In this document: in pieces, positions 35,247-42,618 of the stretch
How positions within the stretch are numbered: the first letter of the stretch is position 1
How the letters are laid out: each line of letters starts with the position of its first letter
Source: Streptomyces sp. 8L
Lineage (GTDB): Bacteria > Actinomycetota > Actinomycetes > Streptomycetales > Streptomycetaceae
NCBI RefSeq assembly: GCF_020176795.1
Contig: NZ_JAIUKE010000043.1
Span: 1 to 42,618 of the forward strand
DNA: 42,618 nt
Direction of reading: 5' to 3'
Notes under the pieces: model-generated
The model's database searches: none
Told to the model about the DNA's origin: nothing
What the model saw: the letters and a program-made list of their open reading frames with translations, nothing else
Position numbers and translations under genes: made by a program

Positions 35247-37112
35247 ATGCAGAAACCGACTGGCACAGGCCGCCGGCTGGCGAGCGTCGCGCTCGCCGGC
35301 GCGCTGGCCACCGCCGGCCTCACCGGCCTCGCCGCCACTTCGGCGCACGCCGCGAACGAGCAGGTGAACATCACGCTCACCAGCACGGACGACTCCGGCG
35401 GCCGCCATGTGACCCGGGGCCTCCAGCAGCAGACCCCGGTCGCCTTCCAGTCCGGGACGGGAGGCAGCGGCACCAACATCACCGTCGACGAGAACACCAA
35501 GTACCAGAAGTTCACCGGCGCGGGCGCGTCGTTCACGGACACCGCGGCGTACCTGATGAACAGCAGCGGCGCGCTGTCGCAGGCGACCAGGACCGACGTG
35601 ATGAACAAGCTGTTCTCGCCGACCTCCGGCATCGGCGTCAGCTTCCTGCGCAACCCGATGGGCGCCTCCGACCTGGCCCGCAACAGCTACACGTACGACG
35701 ACGGCGCGGCCGACCCGAGCCTGTCGCGGTTCTCGCTGGCGCACGACCAGACCGACGTCATCCCGCTGACCAAGCAGGCGAAGCAGCTCAACCCCGCGCT
35801 GACGGTGATGGCCTCGCCGTGGACCGCGCCGCCCTGGATGAAGGACAACAACAGCTACAACCAGGGCTGGCTCCAGTCCCAGTACTACGGCGCCTACGCC
35901 CAGTACTTCGTGAAGTACATCCAGGGCTACCAGGCCGCGGGCATCCCCGTCGACTACGTCTCTGAGCAGAACGAGCCGACGGTCGGCTCCGACTATCCGG
36001 GCATGAACTGGAACGGGTCGGGGCTGGCCTACTTCGCGAAGAACGACCTGCTGCCCGCGCTCCAGAACGCCGGGCTGAAGACCAAGGTCCTCGCGCTGGA
36101 CTGGAATCCGGACTCCTACCAGTCGTTCGCCGCGCCCAGCGTGGACGACGCCGCGATCCGCGACCACCCGAACTTCGGCGGCATCGCGTACCACGGCTAC
36201 ACGGGCAACATCGACGTGCAGACGCAGGTCCACAACCAGTACCCGGACGTGCCCGCGTTCGACACCGAGCACTCGGGCGGCACCTGGATCGGCAACCAGC
36301 AGAACGAGGACATGAACAACCTTGTCGACTACTTCCGCAACTGGGGGCAGAGCTGGGTGAAGTGGTCGCTCGCGGTGGACCAGAACATGGGCCCGCACAA
36401 CGGCGGTTGCGGCACCTGCACCGGCCTCGTCACCGTGCACGACGACGGCAGCGGCAAGGTCGACTACACCGTCGAGTACTACACGATGGGCCAGGTCACG
36501 AAGTTCGTGAAGCCGGGTGCGACGCGGATCGACTCGACCTCGTCCACCGCGCTGCCGAACGTGGCGTTCCAGAACCCGGACGGGTCCAAGGCGCTGGTGG
36601 CGTACAACGGTTCCGGTTCCGCGCAGCAGATACGCGTCAACTGGGGCGGCGAGAACTTCAGTTACTCGGTCCCGGCGAACACCTCGGCCACGTTCACCTG
36701 GTCGGGTGCCCAGGCGGGTGGTCCGTCCTCACAGACGGGCACCTTTCGGGGCCTCGCCGGCAAGTGCCTCGATGTGGCGGGTGCGAACAGCGCGAACGGC
36801 ACGGCCGTAGACCTCTACGACTGCAACGGCACCGCCGCCCAGCAGTGGTCCGTCGGCTCGGACGGCACGATCAAGGCGCTCGGCAAGTGCCTCGACGTGA
36901 ACGCGGCGTCGACGGCGAACGGGGCCAAGGTGCAGCTGTACGACTGCAACGGCACGGGGGCGCAGCAGTGGCGGGTCGAGGCAGCGGGCGACGTGGTCAA
37001 CACCGCGGCGAACAAGTGCCTCGACGTGACGGGCCAGTCCTCGGCGAACAGCACCCCGGTCCAGCTGTGGAGCTGCACCGGGACGGCCAACCAGAAGTGG
37101 ACGCTTTCATAG
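35247..37112 (+). CDS. Secreted GH30-family glycoside hydrolase with ricin-type (CBM13) lectin domain
   Basis: The protein has 621 residues. The signal peptide runs to SAHA-AN near residue 36. The GH30 catalytic domain (about 55-490) has the acid/base Glu243 in YVSEQNEPTVG and the nucleophile Glu341 in FDTEHSGGTW, with SPWTAPPWMK and VKWSLAVDQN. The C-terminal beta-trefoil (about 498-621) has three LAGKCLDV/LGKCLDV/NKCLDV repeats with QQW motifs. GH30 enzymes cleave beta-1,6-glucans, glucosylceramide or xylan; the exact substrate is not clear. A fungal-wall glucanase is a reasonable guess. The ATG at 35247 follows GAAGGG. Confidence 0.93.
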   Translation: MQKPTGTGRRLASVALAGALATAGLTGLAATSAHAANEQVNITLTSTDDSGGRHVTRGLQQQTPVAFQSGTGGSGTNITVDENTKYQKFTGAGASFTDTAAYLMNSSGALSQATRTDVMNKLFSPTSGIGVSFLRNPMGASDLARNSYTYDDGAADPSLSRFSLAHDQTDVIPLTKQAKQLNPALTVMASPWTAPPWMKDNNSYNQGWLQSQYYGAYAQYFVKYIQGYQAAGIPVDYVSEQNEPTVGSDYPGMNWNGSGLAYFAKNDLLPALQNAGLKTKVLALDWNPDSYQSFAAPSVDDAAIRDHPNFGGIAYHGYTGNIDVQTQVHNQYPDVPAFDTEHSGGTWIGNQQNEDMNNLVDYFRNWGQSWVKWSLAVDQNMGPHNGGCGTCTGLVTVHDDGSGKVDYTVEYYTMGQVTKFVKPGATRIDSTSSTALPNVAFQNPDGSKALVAYNGSGSAQQIRVNWGGENFSYSVPANTSATFTWSGAQAGGPSSQTGTFRGLAGKCLDVAGANSANGTAVDLYDCNGTAAQQWSVGSDGTIKALGKCLDVNAASTANGAKVQLYDCNGTGAQQWRVEAAGDVVNTAANKCLDVTGQSSANSTPVQLWSCTGTANQKWTLS

Positions 37113-37190
37113 CGGTCCGCGCGATCCGTGCGGCCCGCGCGATCCGTGCGGGCCGTATGGGCCGTATGGGCCGTACGTGCCGTGCGGTGG
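37113..37190. repeat. Short tandem repeats after the GH30 gene
   Basis: CCGCGCGATCCGTGCGG occurs twice (about 37117-37151 region), followed by 9-bp units CGTATGGGC repeated with decay. The tract runs directly into the G/C-only block. Confidence 0.6.
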
Positions 37191-37397
37191 CGCCCCCGGG
37201 CGGGGGGCCCGGGGGGGGGCCCCGGGGGGCCCGGGGGGGCGGGGGCCCCCCCGGGGGCCCCGGCCGGGGAGGACAGGGCGCGGCGCCCCCGGCCGGGTGC
37301 GCCCCGCGGCGCGCCCGCGGGCGGGGGGGGGGGGGGGGGGGGGCGGGGGCGGGGGCGCGGGGGGGGGCCCCCCCGGGGCCCGCCCCCCCCCCCCCCC
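37191..37397. other. Second internal G-run/C-run block, probable assembly artefact
   Basis: G runs follow readable sequence from the left and a C run precedes readable sequence on the right. The middle keeps a few mixed bases. The block lies between convergent genes (GH30 and cimA), like the first internal block. Contig adjacency across it is not proven. Nothing else is visible in 37398-37460. Confidence 0.75.
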
Positions 37398-37460
37398 GTC
37401 CGCGTGCCGCTCGGCGGCAATCGGCGCCCGCGGTGGCCCCTGGCCTGTCCGAACGTGAGG

Positions 37461-39080
37461 CTACGCCTCGGCCGGTTCGACCCCGGCGCGCAGCAGCCCG
37501 TAGGTGTACGCGTCGGCCAGCGCGTGCCAGGACGCGGCGATGACGTTCTCGCCGACGCCGACCGTCGACCAGTCGCCGCTGCCGTCGGAGGTGGTGATGA
37601 GCACGCGGGTGGTGGACTCGGTGCCCTGCTTCCCCTCCAGGATGCGGACCTTGTAGTCCACCAGCTGGAAGGAGGCGAGCGGCGGGTAGATGCGTTCGAG
37701 GCCCGCCCGCATGGCGAGGTCCAGCGCGTTGACCGGGCCGTTGCCCTCCCCGGTGGCCACGATCCGCTCGCCCTTGGCCCACAGCTTCACGGTGGCCTCG
37801 TTGGCGTGGCTGCCGTCGGGGCGGTCCTCGACGATGGCGCGCCAGGACTCGGTGCGGAAGTAGCTGACCGGGCGGCCCTCGGCCTCGGCGCGCAGCATCA
37901 GCTCGAACGACGCGTCGGCGGCCTCGTAGGTGTAGCCCTGGAGTTCACGCTCCTTGACGCGGGCGACGACACGGCCGACCAGGTCGCGGTCCCCGCTCAG
38001 GTCGAAGCCGAGCTCCTTGCCCTTGAGCTCGACGGAGGCGCGGCCCGCCATGTCGGAGACCAGCATGCGCATGGTGTTGCCGACGACCTCGGGGTCGATG
38101 TGCTGGTAGAGGTCCGGGTCGACCTTGATCGCGGAGGCGTGCAGGCCGCCCTTGTGGGCGAACGCGGAGACGCCGACGTAGGGCTGGTGGGTGGACGGCG
38201 CGAGGTTGACGACTTCGGCGATCGCGTGCGAGATCCGTGTCATCTCCGCGAGCGCGCCCGGGGGCAGCACCCGCCGGTCGTACTTGAGCTCCAGCGCGGC
38301 CACCACCGGGAACAGGTTGCAGTTGCCGACCCGCTCCCCGTACCCGTTCGCCGTGCACTGCACATGGGTCGCGCCCGCGTCGACGGCCGCGAAGGTGTTC
38401 GCCACCGCGCACCCCGAGTCGTCCTGCGTGTGGATGCCCAGGCGCGCGCCGGTGGCGGCGAGCACCTCTGTGACGACCGTGTGCACCTGTGCGGGCAGCA
38501 TCCCGCCGTTGGTGTCGCACAGCACGACCACGTCCGCGCCCGCGCCCGCCGCCGTACGCACCACCGACAGCGCGTAGTCGGGATTCGCCCGGTACCCGTC
38601 GAAGAAGTGCTCGCAGTCCACGAACACCCGCCGCCCCTGCTCCCGCAGGTAGGAGACGGTGTCCCGGATCATCTCCAGGTTCTCCTCCAGCGTGGTGCGC
38701 AACGCCAGCTCCACATGGCGGTCGTGGGACTTCGCCACCAGCGTCACCACCGGCGCGCCGGACTCCACCAGGCCCCTGACCTGGGGATCGCTCGCCGCGT
38801 CCCCGCCCGCCTTGCGGGTCGAGCCGAACGCCACCAGCTGCGCGTGCCGGAAGTCGATCTCCTTGCGGGCCCGCGCGAAGAACTCGGTGTCCCGCGGGTT
38901 GGCGCCCGGCCATCCGCCCTCGATGAACCCGACCCCGAACTCGTCCAGGTACCGGGCGATGGCCAGCTTGTCCGCCACCGTGAGGTTGATGCCCTCACGC
39001 TGCGCGCCGTCGCGCAGCGTCGTGTCGAAGACGTGGAAAGCGTCGGATCGGCCGTCGGGAGCCGTGGACTGGGTGGTCAT
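37461..39080 (-). CDS. cimA: Citramalate synthase CimA
   Basis: The protein has 539 residues. It condenses pyruvate and acetyl-CoA to citramalate, a threonine-independent route to 2-ketobutyrate and isoleucine. The HMGL-like TIM barrel starts with VFDTTLRDGAQREGINLT at residues 17-34. Metal ligands are in GIHTQDDSGCAVAN and CTANGYGERVGNCNL. The C-terminal LeuA-type regulatory domain (FQLVDYKVRILEG...VLITTSDGSGDWSTVGVGEN) binds the feedback amino acid. The size and GWPGANPRD motif favour CimA over LeuA. The ATG at 39080 follows AGGAG. A leader peptide and attenuator lie upstream. Confidence 0.92.
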   Translation of the reverse strand: MTTQSTAPDGRSDAFHVFDTTLRDGAQREGINLTVADKLAIARYLDEFGVGFIEGGWPGANPRDTEFFARARKEIDFRHAQLVAFGSTRKAGGDAASDPQVRGLVESGAPVVTLVAKSHDRHVELALRTTLEENLEMIRDTVSYLREQGRRVFVDCEHFFDGYRANPDYALSVVRTAAGAGADVVVLCDTNGGMLPAQVHTVVTEVLAATGARLGIHTQDDSGCAVANTFAAVDAGATHVQCTANGYGERVGNCNLFPVVAALELKYDRRVLPPGALAEMTRISHAIAEVVNLAPSTHQPYVGVSAFAHKGGLHASAIKVDPDLYQHIDPEVVGNTMRMLVSDMAGRASVELKGKELGFDLSGDRDLVGRVVARVKERELQGYTYEAADASFELMLRAEAEGRPVSYFRTESWRAIVEDRPDGSHANEATVKLWAKGERIVATGEGNGPVNALDLAMRAGLERIYPPLASFQLVDYKVRILEGKQGTESTTRVLITTSDGSGDWSTVGVGENVIAASWHALADAYTYGLLRAGVEPAEA

Positions 39081-39118
39081 ACGAGTTGCTCCTGTCAAGG
39101 GGGCGCGGGGCCGCCGGG

Positions 39119-39153
39119 AAAACGAAAAGACCCCTCGCGGATGCGAGAGGTCT
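39119..39153 (-). terminator. Attenuator terminator in the cimA leader
   Basis: On the reverse strand the arms 39153-39143 and 39138-39128 form an 11-bp stem with one G-U pair and an ATCC loop, then TTTTCGTTTT. It ends about 38 nt before the cimA start and 53 nt after the leader stop. A T-rich intrinsic terminator inside a leader is rare in this genome and fits attenuation. Confidence 0.75.
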
Positions 39154-39205
39154 GCGCGCGGGTCGTGGCACGAATGCCGCCGCGTACGTCAGGGGTACGG
39201 GACGG

Positions 39206-39241
39206 TCACTGTGGACCGGCGCGCCTGCTGCCAATAATCAT
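39206..39241 (-). CDS. Putative cimA leader peptide with two Ile codons
   Basis: The frame ATG-ATT-ATT then GGC AGC AGG CGC GCC GGT CCA CAG TGA encodes MIIGSRRAGPQ, 11 residues. ATT is a rare Ile codon in this very GC-rich genome, and two in a row would stall ribosomes when charged tRNA-Ile is low. A short hairpin (CGGTC/GACCG) spans the stop codon, then come the attenuator terminator and cimA. No Shine-Dalgarno is seen, so the leader could be leaderless. Confidence 0.6.
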   Translation of the reverse strand: MIIGSRRAGPQ

Positions 39242-39433
39242 GGCGAACGAGAGCACGCGCCGATTTTCGCACGGCTTGCCGTTCTGGGAAGCCCTGTCTC
39301 ACGATGCGGGCGCCGGGAGCGTCCGGCGGCGGCGTCAGCCTCCCGCCGGCCTACCGTCCCGTACGGCCCCGGCGCCGTCGCCGGCCGCCGGCCCGCGCCG
39401 GCCCCTCGGCCGCACGCGCGGGGCCAGTACCGG

Positions 39434-40513
39434 TCAGACGACCCGGTGCAGCCAGCCGTGCACGTCCTCGGCGGCGCCCGTCTGGATGTCGAGCAGCGCC
39501 TTGCGCAGGCGCATGGTGACCTCGCCGGGCGCGGGCACGGTCCAGTTCCCGGCCTTCGACTGGACCTCGCCGACCGGGGTGATCACGGCGGCCGTGCCGC
39601 AGCCGAAGACCTCGGTGAGCGAGCCGTCCGCGGCGGCCCTGCGCCAGTCCTCGACGGAGATGCGCTCCTCTGCGACCTCGTAGCCGAGGTCGGCCGCGAT
39701 CGTCAGGAGGGAGTCCCGCACGATGCCGGCGAGCAGGGAACCGGAGAAGGACGGGGTGACGACCCGGTCGCCGTAGACGAAGAACAGGTTGTTCGTGCCC
39801 ATCTCCTCGATCCACTTGCGCTCCACGCCGTCGAGCCAGACCACCTGGTCGCAGCCGTGCGCGGTGGCCTCGGCCTGCGCGAGCAGCGAGGACGCGTAGT
39901 TGCCTCCGGCCTTCGCCTCGCCGGTGCCGCCGGGCGCGGCGCGGACGTAGTCGTCGGAGATCCACACCGAGACGGGCCGCACGCCGCCGCTGAAGTAGGC
40001 GCCGGCCGGCGAGGCGATGACGAGGAAGAGGAACTCGTTCGCGGGGTGGACGCCCACGCCGACCTCGGTCGCGAACATGAAGGGCCGCAGGTAGAGGCTC
40101 TCCTCGCCGCTCGCGGGCACCCAGTCGACGTCCTGCTTGACGAGGGCGTCGCAGGCCTCGATGAACAGCTCCTCGGGCAGCTCGGGCATCGCCATGCGGC
40201 GGGCGGAGCGCTGGAAGCGGCGGGCGTTGGCCTCGGGGCGGAACGTGGCGACCGAGCCGTCCGCGTTCCGGTACGCCTTGAGCCCCTCGAAGATCGTCTG
40301 CGCGTAGTGCAGCGTCATGTTGGCGGGGTCGAGGGAGAGCGGCGCGTAGGGCACGAGCTGGGCGTCGTGCCAGCCGCGGCCCTCGGTCCAGCTGATCGTC
40401 ACCATGTGGTCGGTGAAGTGGCGGCCGAAGCCGGGGTTGGCCAGGATGCGCTCGCGGTCGGCGGCGGAAACCAGGTTCGACGAGGGCTTGAGCTCGATCG
40501 TGGGCGTGGTCAT
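39434..40513 (-). CDS. ilvE: Branched-chain amino acid aminotransferase IlvE
   Basis: The protein has 359 residues. It makes the last step of Ile, Leu and Val synthesis and the first of their breakdown, which supplies branched fatty acid starters in Streptomyces. Class IV PLP fold motifs are [31 protein letters not shown], the PLP-lysine segment [15 protein letters not shown], and [13 protein letters not shown]. The late [15 protein letters not shown] binds the cofactor phosphate. The ATG at 40513 follows AAGGA. Confidence 0.96.
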   Translation of the reverse strand: MTTPTIELKPSSNLVSAADRERILANPGFGRHFTDHMVTISWTEGRGWHDAQLVPYAPLSLDPANMTLHYAQTIFEGLKAYRNADGSVATFRPEANARRFQRSARRMAMPELPEELFIEACDALVKQDVDWVPASGEESLYLRPFMFATEVGVGVHPANEFLFLVIASPAGAYFSGGVRPVSVWISDDYVRAAPGGTGEAKAGGNYASSLLAQAEATAHGCDQVVWLDGVERKWIEEMGTNNLFFVYGDRVVTPSFSGSLLAGIVRDSLLTIAADLGYEVAEERISVEDWRRAAADGSLTEVFGCGTAAVITPVGEVQSKAGNWTVPAPGEVTMRLRKALLDIQTGAAEDVHGWLHRVV

Positions 40514-40760
40514 GAGTAATCGTCCTTCACCGGTTGTGTGGGTCGGACCGCGTCACACCCCTGGCTGTCCGCGGGGGCCTCTCGTTCCGGTCCTGTCGGG
40601 CTCACTGATCCGACCTGATCCGAACGAAAGGTCCTAGGACATCCGAGTACCCCTGTGGACAGCGGTCGCAGTGACGATTATCCCGCGTACGCGGCGCTGG
40701 TCGAGGGCGGGAGGGGCGTGAGTACGGCCACTGATGGGTGGTGCGCCCGGTGGCAGCACG
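40514..40760. other. ilvE upstream region with direct repeat and palindrome
   Basis: CTGATCCGA occurs twice (40605-40613 and 40615-40623), next to the perfect 10-bp palindrome GTCCTAGGAC (40631-40640). This pair lies about 90-130 bp before ilvE. No gene is present in the spacer. Confidence 0.5.
40631..40640. promoter_or_regulatory. Perfect GTCCTAGGAC palindrome upstream of ilvE
   Basis: The 10-bp palindrome contains CTAG, a tetranucleotide usually rare in bacterial genomes. It adjoins a tandem 9-bp repeat. It could be an operator for a dimeric regulator; none is assigned. Confidence 0.35.
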
Positions 40761-40797
40761 CGACAGCCGCCGGGCCATGTGCACCCGGCGGCTGTCG
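40761..40797 (-). terminator. 14-bp perfect hairpin downstream of leuB
   Basis: The arms 40761-40774 and 40784-40797 pair perfectly around a 9-nt loop. The hairpin starts 16 nt past the leuB stop and has no T-tract. It separates leuB from ilvE transcription. Confidence 0.8.
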
Positions 40798-40813
40798 TGA
40801 GGGGTCCGTCGGG

Positions 40814-41854
40814 TCAGCTCGCTACGCGTACCGCGAGCGCGTCGCCGATCTCGTCCGTGGTGCGGCTCGCCGCGCCGCGCTCCGCCAGGTCGGCCGTGAC
40901 GGCCTCCTCGACCCTGGCGGCTTCGGCGTCGAGGCCGAGGTGGCGCAGCAGCAGCGCCACCGAGAGGACGGTGGCCGTCGGGTCGGCCTTGCCCTGGCCC
41001 GCGATGTCCGGCGCGGAGCCGTGGACCGGCTCGAACATGGACGGGAAGGTGCGGTCCGGGTTGATGTTCGCGGACGCGGCGAGGCCGATGCCGCCGCTGA
41101 CGGCGGCGGCGAGGTCGGTCAGGATGTCGCCGAAGAGGTTGTCGGTGACGATGACGTCGAAGCGCTCGGGCTGGGTGACGAGGAAGATCGTCGCGGCGTC
41201 GACGTGCAGATAGTCCGTGGTGACCTCGGGGTACTCCTGGCCCACCCGGTCGAAGATGTTCTTCCACATGTGGCCCGCGTAGACGAGGACGTTGTTCTTG
41301 TGGACCAGCGTCAGCTTCTTGCGGGGGCGCGCCTTGGCCCGCTCGTAGGCGTCGCGGACGACGCGCTCCACGCCGTAGGCCGTGTTGAGGCTGACCTCGG
41401 TGGCCACCTCGGCGGGGGTGCCGGTGCGCAGCGAGCCGCCATTGCCCGTGTAGGGGCCCTCGGTGCCCTCGCGCACGACGACGAAGTCGATCGAGGGGGT
41501 GCCGGCGAGCGGCGTCCCGGTGTTCGGGAACAGGCGCGAGGGGCGCAGGTTCACGTAGTGGTCGAACGCGAACCGCAGCTTGAGCAGCAGCCCGCGCTCC
41601 AGGACGCCCGACGGCACGGACGGGTCGCCGATGGCGCCGAGCAGGATGGCGTCGTGGCCCTTGAGGGCCTCGAAATCCTCGTCCGGGAGGGTCTCCCCGG
41701 TGCGGTGCCAGCGGCCCGCCCCGAGGTCGTAGTGCTTGGTCTCCAGCTTCACATCCTGCGGGAGGACCGCCTCGAGGACCTTGAGGCCCTGAGCCACGAC
41801 TTCCTTGCCGATGCCATCACCGGGGATCACTGCGAGATCGATGCTGCGAGACAT
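40814..41854 (-). CDS. leuB: 3-isopropylmalate dehydrogenase LeuB
   Basis: The protein has 346 residues. It oxidises 3-isopropylmalate with NAD to the leucine 2-keto precursor. Motifs are [20 protein letters not shown] at residues 5-24, [39 protein letters not shown] and the NAD-binding [19 protein letters not shown]. The ATG at 41854 has no Shine-Dalgarno, and TAGGCT lies 6 nt upstream, so the mRNA is probably leaderless. Confidence 0.96.
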   Translation of the reverse strand: MSRSIDLAVIPGDGIGKEVVAQGLKVLEAVLPQDVKLETKHYDLGAGRWHRTGETLPDEDFEALKGHDAILLGAIGDPSVPSGVLERGLLLKLRFAFDHYVNLRPSRLFPNTGTPLAGTPSIDFVVVREGTEGPYTGNGGSLRTGTPAEVATEVSLNTAYGVERVVRDAYERAKARPRKKLTLVHKNNVLVYAGHMWKNIFDRVGQEYPEVTTDYLHVDAATIFLVTQPERFDVIVTDNLFGDILTDLAAAVSGGIGLAASANINPDRTFPSMFEPVHGSAPDIAGQGKADPTATVLSVALLLRHLGLDAEAARVEEAVTADLAERGAASRTTDEIGDALAVRVAS

Positions 41855-41860
41855 GGCCGC

Positions 41861-41866
41861 AGCCTA
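41861..41866 (-). promoter_or_regulatory. Candidate -10 element of a leaderless leuB promoter
   Basis: On the reverse strand TAGGCT lies exactly 6 nt before the leuB ATG. No ribosome binding site and no clear -35 are visible. Confidence 0.5.
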
Positions 41867-41991
41867 ACCCCCGTCCCAGGGGATGACATCGGCCGTCCAC
41901 ATGGCGGACCTCGCGGATGCCGTCCGGAGTCGCCCCGAGTCGCCGGGGAACGTCCGGGCCCCGGCGCCGAGCCGCTCCGGGCGGCCGGCGG

Positions 41992-42126
41992 TCAGTGGCC
42001 GGTGGAGCCGCCGTTGTCCCGGCGGTCGAGGGCGCGCTGAAGGGCGGCCGCCGCGTTCCTGCGGTCGGACTCGCCGGTACGGGGAGTGTGCCGGACACGG
42101 ATGCGACGGACGGTCGTCTCTGCCAT
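41992..42126 (-). CDS. Small basic hypothetical protein
   Basis: The protein has 44 residues and begins MAETTVRRIRVRHTPRTGES. A good AAGGAG lies 9 nt before the ATG at 42126, which is the main support. It is very basic, with an Ala-rich helix (RRNAAAALQRALDRRD) and a Gly/Ser end. I do not recognise a family. It is 137 nt upstream of leuB on the same strand; leuB has its own promoter-like element. Confidence 0.65.
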   Translation of the reverse strand: MAETTVRRIRVRHTPRTGESDRRNAAAALQRALDRRDNGGSTGH

Positions 42127-42531
42127 GGGAATCGACTCCTTCTGCCAGCTGGAGCCGCACTGCGGCGGGGCGCGGCGCGGCACGCGAGGGGGCCGGACAG
42201 GGGTGGGGGACGCACTCCGCAGGGGTCACCTGCCTCGGAGGGTCCGCATCCGCCGTTCGCTCGATGGAGCGGCATGCTCGGCACTTACCACGCTAAGGGA
42301 GCGGGTCCTCGCTGTCTGCATCATTACTCGGACGTCCTACTATCTGAGACGGACCGCACTCCCGAGGGTGAATCCGGTGCGCGCACGGCCGCGAGCGCGC
42401 GCAGTTCCCCGACGGGCACAGGGGGCAGCCGCTGCGGGAGGGGAACGCGGGACTCGCGGGCATGGCGGTGCGACAGACGCCGGCCGGCGGGCATGGCGGT
42501 GCGACAGACGGCGGCGGGCGGGCACAAGGCC
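42127..42531. other. Intergenic region at the right end
   Basis: No supportable gene is seen in these 405 bp. A less GC-rich patch at 42290-42350 with GGACGTCC and TAATGA-like sequence may hold the promoter of the small basic gene. A direct repeat lies near the end. Confidence 0.45.
42457..42510. repeat. 23-bp perfect direct repeat, period 31 bp
   Basis: The copies at 42457-42479 and 42488-42510 both contain GGGCATGGCGGTGCGACAG and are separated by 8 bp. No coding role is apparent. Confidence 0.7.
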
Positions 42532-42618
42532 GCCCCCCGCCGGGGGGGGGGGGGGGGGGGGGGGGCCGCGCGGGCGGGGGGGGGGGGGGGGGGGGGCCCC
42601 GGGGGGGGGGGCGGGGGG
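42532..42618. other. Terminal G-run block, probable artefact
   Basis: From about 42541 the sequence is almost only G with a few C. It mirrors the C-run that precedes readable sequence at the left window end. Confidence 0.8.

Overview
This is a very GC-rich chromosomal segment of a Streptomyces. The evidence is codon use, GTG starts, the HU protein with a lysine-rich tail (HupS), F420 biosynthesis (cofC), NdgR/LeuCD, AccB/AccE and two adjacent 'conservons' (CvnABCD). Gene order matches, from memory and not searched, the S. coelicolor block around SCO5522-SCO5565 read in reverse: DAK protein, thiD, thiL, ddl, gpsA, plsC, cofC, hupS, leuD, leuC, ndgR, Glu/Gln tRNAs, gltX, cvn1, cvn2, accE, accB, cimA, ilvE, leuB. 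It looks like core genome. I found no transposase, phage gene, rRNA or CRISPR array.

Layout. 106-7854: partial DAK2-domain protein, thiamine kinases ThiD/ThiL, a stand-alone Lrp-type sensing domain, a DUF3515 lipoprotein, D-Ala-D-Ala ligase, the plsC-gpsA phospholipid pair, CofC and a small OB-fold-like protein. 8110-12146: HupS, a small coiled-coil protein, and leuC-leuD divergent from their likely regulator ndgR. 12397-12833: five tRNA genes (three Glu, two Gln). 13252-16940: a DUF574 methyltransferase, gltX overlapping an FAH-family gene, and a small repeat-containing protein gene. 17613-29432: two complete conservons in tandem. 29543-33831: acyl-CoA carboxylase subunits AccE/AccB, a YceI-like protein and a secreted TPM-like protein. 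33970-37112: a LacI-type regulator divergent from a secreted GH30 glycosidase with a ricin-type lectin domain. 37461-42126: cimA, ilvE, leuB and a small basic protein.

Functional links. leuB, ilvE, cimA, leuC and leuD are branched-chain amino acid genes. cimA has what looks like a classical ribosome-mediated attenuator: a short reading frame with two consecutive rare ATT isoleucine codons, then a terminator with a T-rich tail. The two conservons are the most striking feature. Their GTPase genes (cvnD) share 536 bp that look identical by eye, silent sites included, while cvnA, cvnB and cvnC have diverged, which suggests recent gene conversion. Six genes without a Shine-Dalgarno sequence have a -10-like hexamer exactly 6 nt before the start codon, so leaderless transcription is probably common here.

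Caution: both window ends and two internal stretches (about 7898-8061 and 37191-37397) are almost pure G and C runs, with C runs to the left and G runs to the right of real sequence. They look like sequencing or assembly artefacts, so the window is effectively three contigs whose order is supported by remembered synteny only.
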